Origin: Methylobacter sp.
GTDB lineage: Bacteria; Pseudomonadota; Gammaproteobacteria; Methylococcales; Methylomonadaceae
Length of the DNA stretch: 5,451 nucleotides
Assembly (NCBI GenBank): GCA_028714995.1
Contig: JAQTLI010000231.1
Span: 1-5,451 of the forward strand
Direction of reading: 5' to 3'
Under the pieces are notes generated by a model. The model was not told the origin of the DNA, did not search any database, and saw only the letters and a list, made by a program, of their open reading frames with translations. Below are positions 5,274 through 5,451 of this stretch, piece by piece (the first letter of the stretch is position 1; each line of letters opens with the position of its first letter). The position numbers and the translations under genes were made by a program.

Positions 5274-5451
5274 TTGACTAAGACTGCTTTATTGCTATTG
5301 GAAGATGGAACGGTATTTAACGGTGTGTCTATAGGTGCAGACGGCTGTTCTGTGGGTGAGGTCGTTTTTAATACTGCCATGACCGGGTATCAGGAAATTC
5401 TCAGTGATCCATCCTATGCCCGGCAAATTGTGACATTAACCTATCCGCATA
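5274..5451 (+). CDS. carA: Carbamoyl-phosphate synthase small (glutaminase) subunit CarA, N-terminal part (3' truncated by window)
   Basis: Fifty-nine codons are visible, beginning MTKTALLLLEDGTVFNG, and the frame stays open to the window edge. The segments GEVVFNTAMTGYQEIL and DPSYARQIVTLTYPH are hallmark N-terminal CarA sequence. CarA hydrolyses glutamine and channels ammonia to CarB, which makes carbamoyl phosphate for arginine and pyrimidine synthesis; the catalytic Cys-His-Glu triad lies in the C-terminal half outside the window. The start is TTG 5274, chosen because GAGGTGA stands 5 nt upstream and the resulting N-terminus aligns with that of known CarA proteins; no ATG is available nearby. 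A hairpin at 5220-5251 separates it from dapB. carB is expected next by conserved gene order, but is not seen here. Confidence 0.95.
   Translation, partial: MTKTALLLLEDGTVFNGVSIGADGCSVGEVVFNTAMTGYQEILSDPSYARQIVTLTYPH

Overview
The window carries the DnaK chaperone locus of a Gram-negative bacterium in the order hrcA (3' end) - grpE - dnaK - dnaJ - dapB - carA (5' end), all on the + strand. The proteins look gammaproteobacterial. DnaK keeps the landmark residues at the same positions as in E. coli (K70, E171, T199). The dnaJ-dapB-carA order is the one known from Pseudomonas and related gammaproteobacteria, and an hrcA gene ahead of grpE fits methanotroph-like or Xanthomonas-like lineages better than enterics. 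Base composition looks moderate (by eye, not computed). I favour a gammaproteobacterium of the Methylococcales type, but the genus-level guess is inference only.

Layout. Positions 1-264 are the last 87 codons of hrcA, the heat-shock repressor. A textbook sigma-32 promoter (CTTGAA, 14 bp, CCCCAT) sits inside its last codons at 234-259. grpE follows at 328-939. A second sigma-32 promoter with the same 14-bp spacer overlaps the grpE stop codon (935-960) and precedes dnaK (1009-2937). A 282-bp gap separates dnaK from dnaJ. It holds a long near-perfect palindrome built of 9-bp units (2999-3058), a weak terminator-like hairpin, and two back-to-back hairpins just before dnaJ, the second of which covers the best Shine-Dalgarno-like sequence. 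dnaJ (3220-4356) is followed after only 3 nt by dapB (4360-5169). A strong hairpin (5220-5251) closes that unit, and carA begins at a TTG codon at 5274 and runs off the window.

How the genes work together. DnaK is the ATP-driven Hsp70, DnaJ delivers substrates and triggers ATP hydrolysis, and GrpE exchanges the nucleotide. HrcA is a repressor of heat-shock genes, yet no CIRCE operator is visible in this window, so the local control that can be seen is sigma-32-type. DapB (lysine/diaminopimelate synthesis) and CarA (carbamoyl phosphate for arginine and pyrimidines) are housekeeping genes linked by conserved gene order rather than by function.

Overall this is an ordinary, intact chaperone operon, and I do not see a novel gene system. 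The parts worth a second look are regulatory: the twin embedded sigma-32 promoters, the periodic palindrome, and the structured leader of dnaJ.
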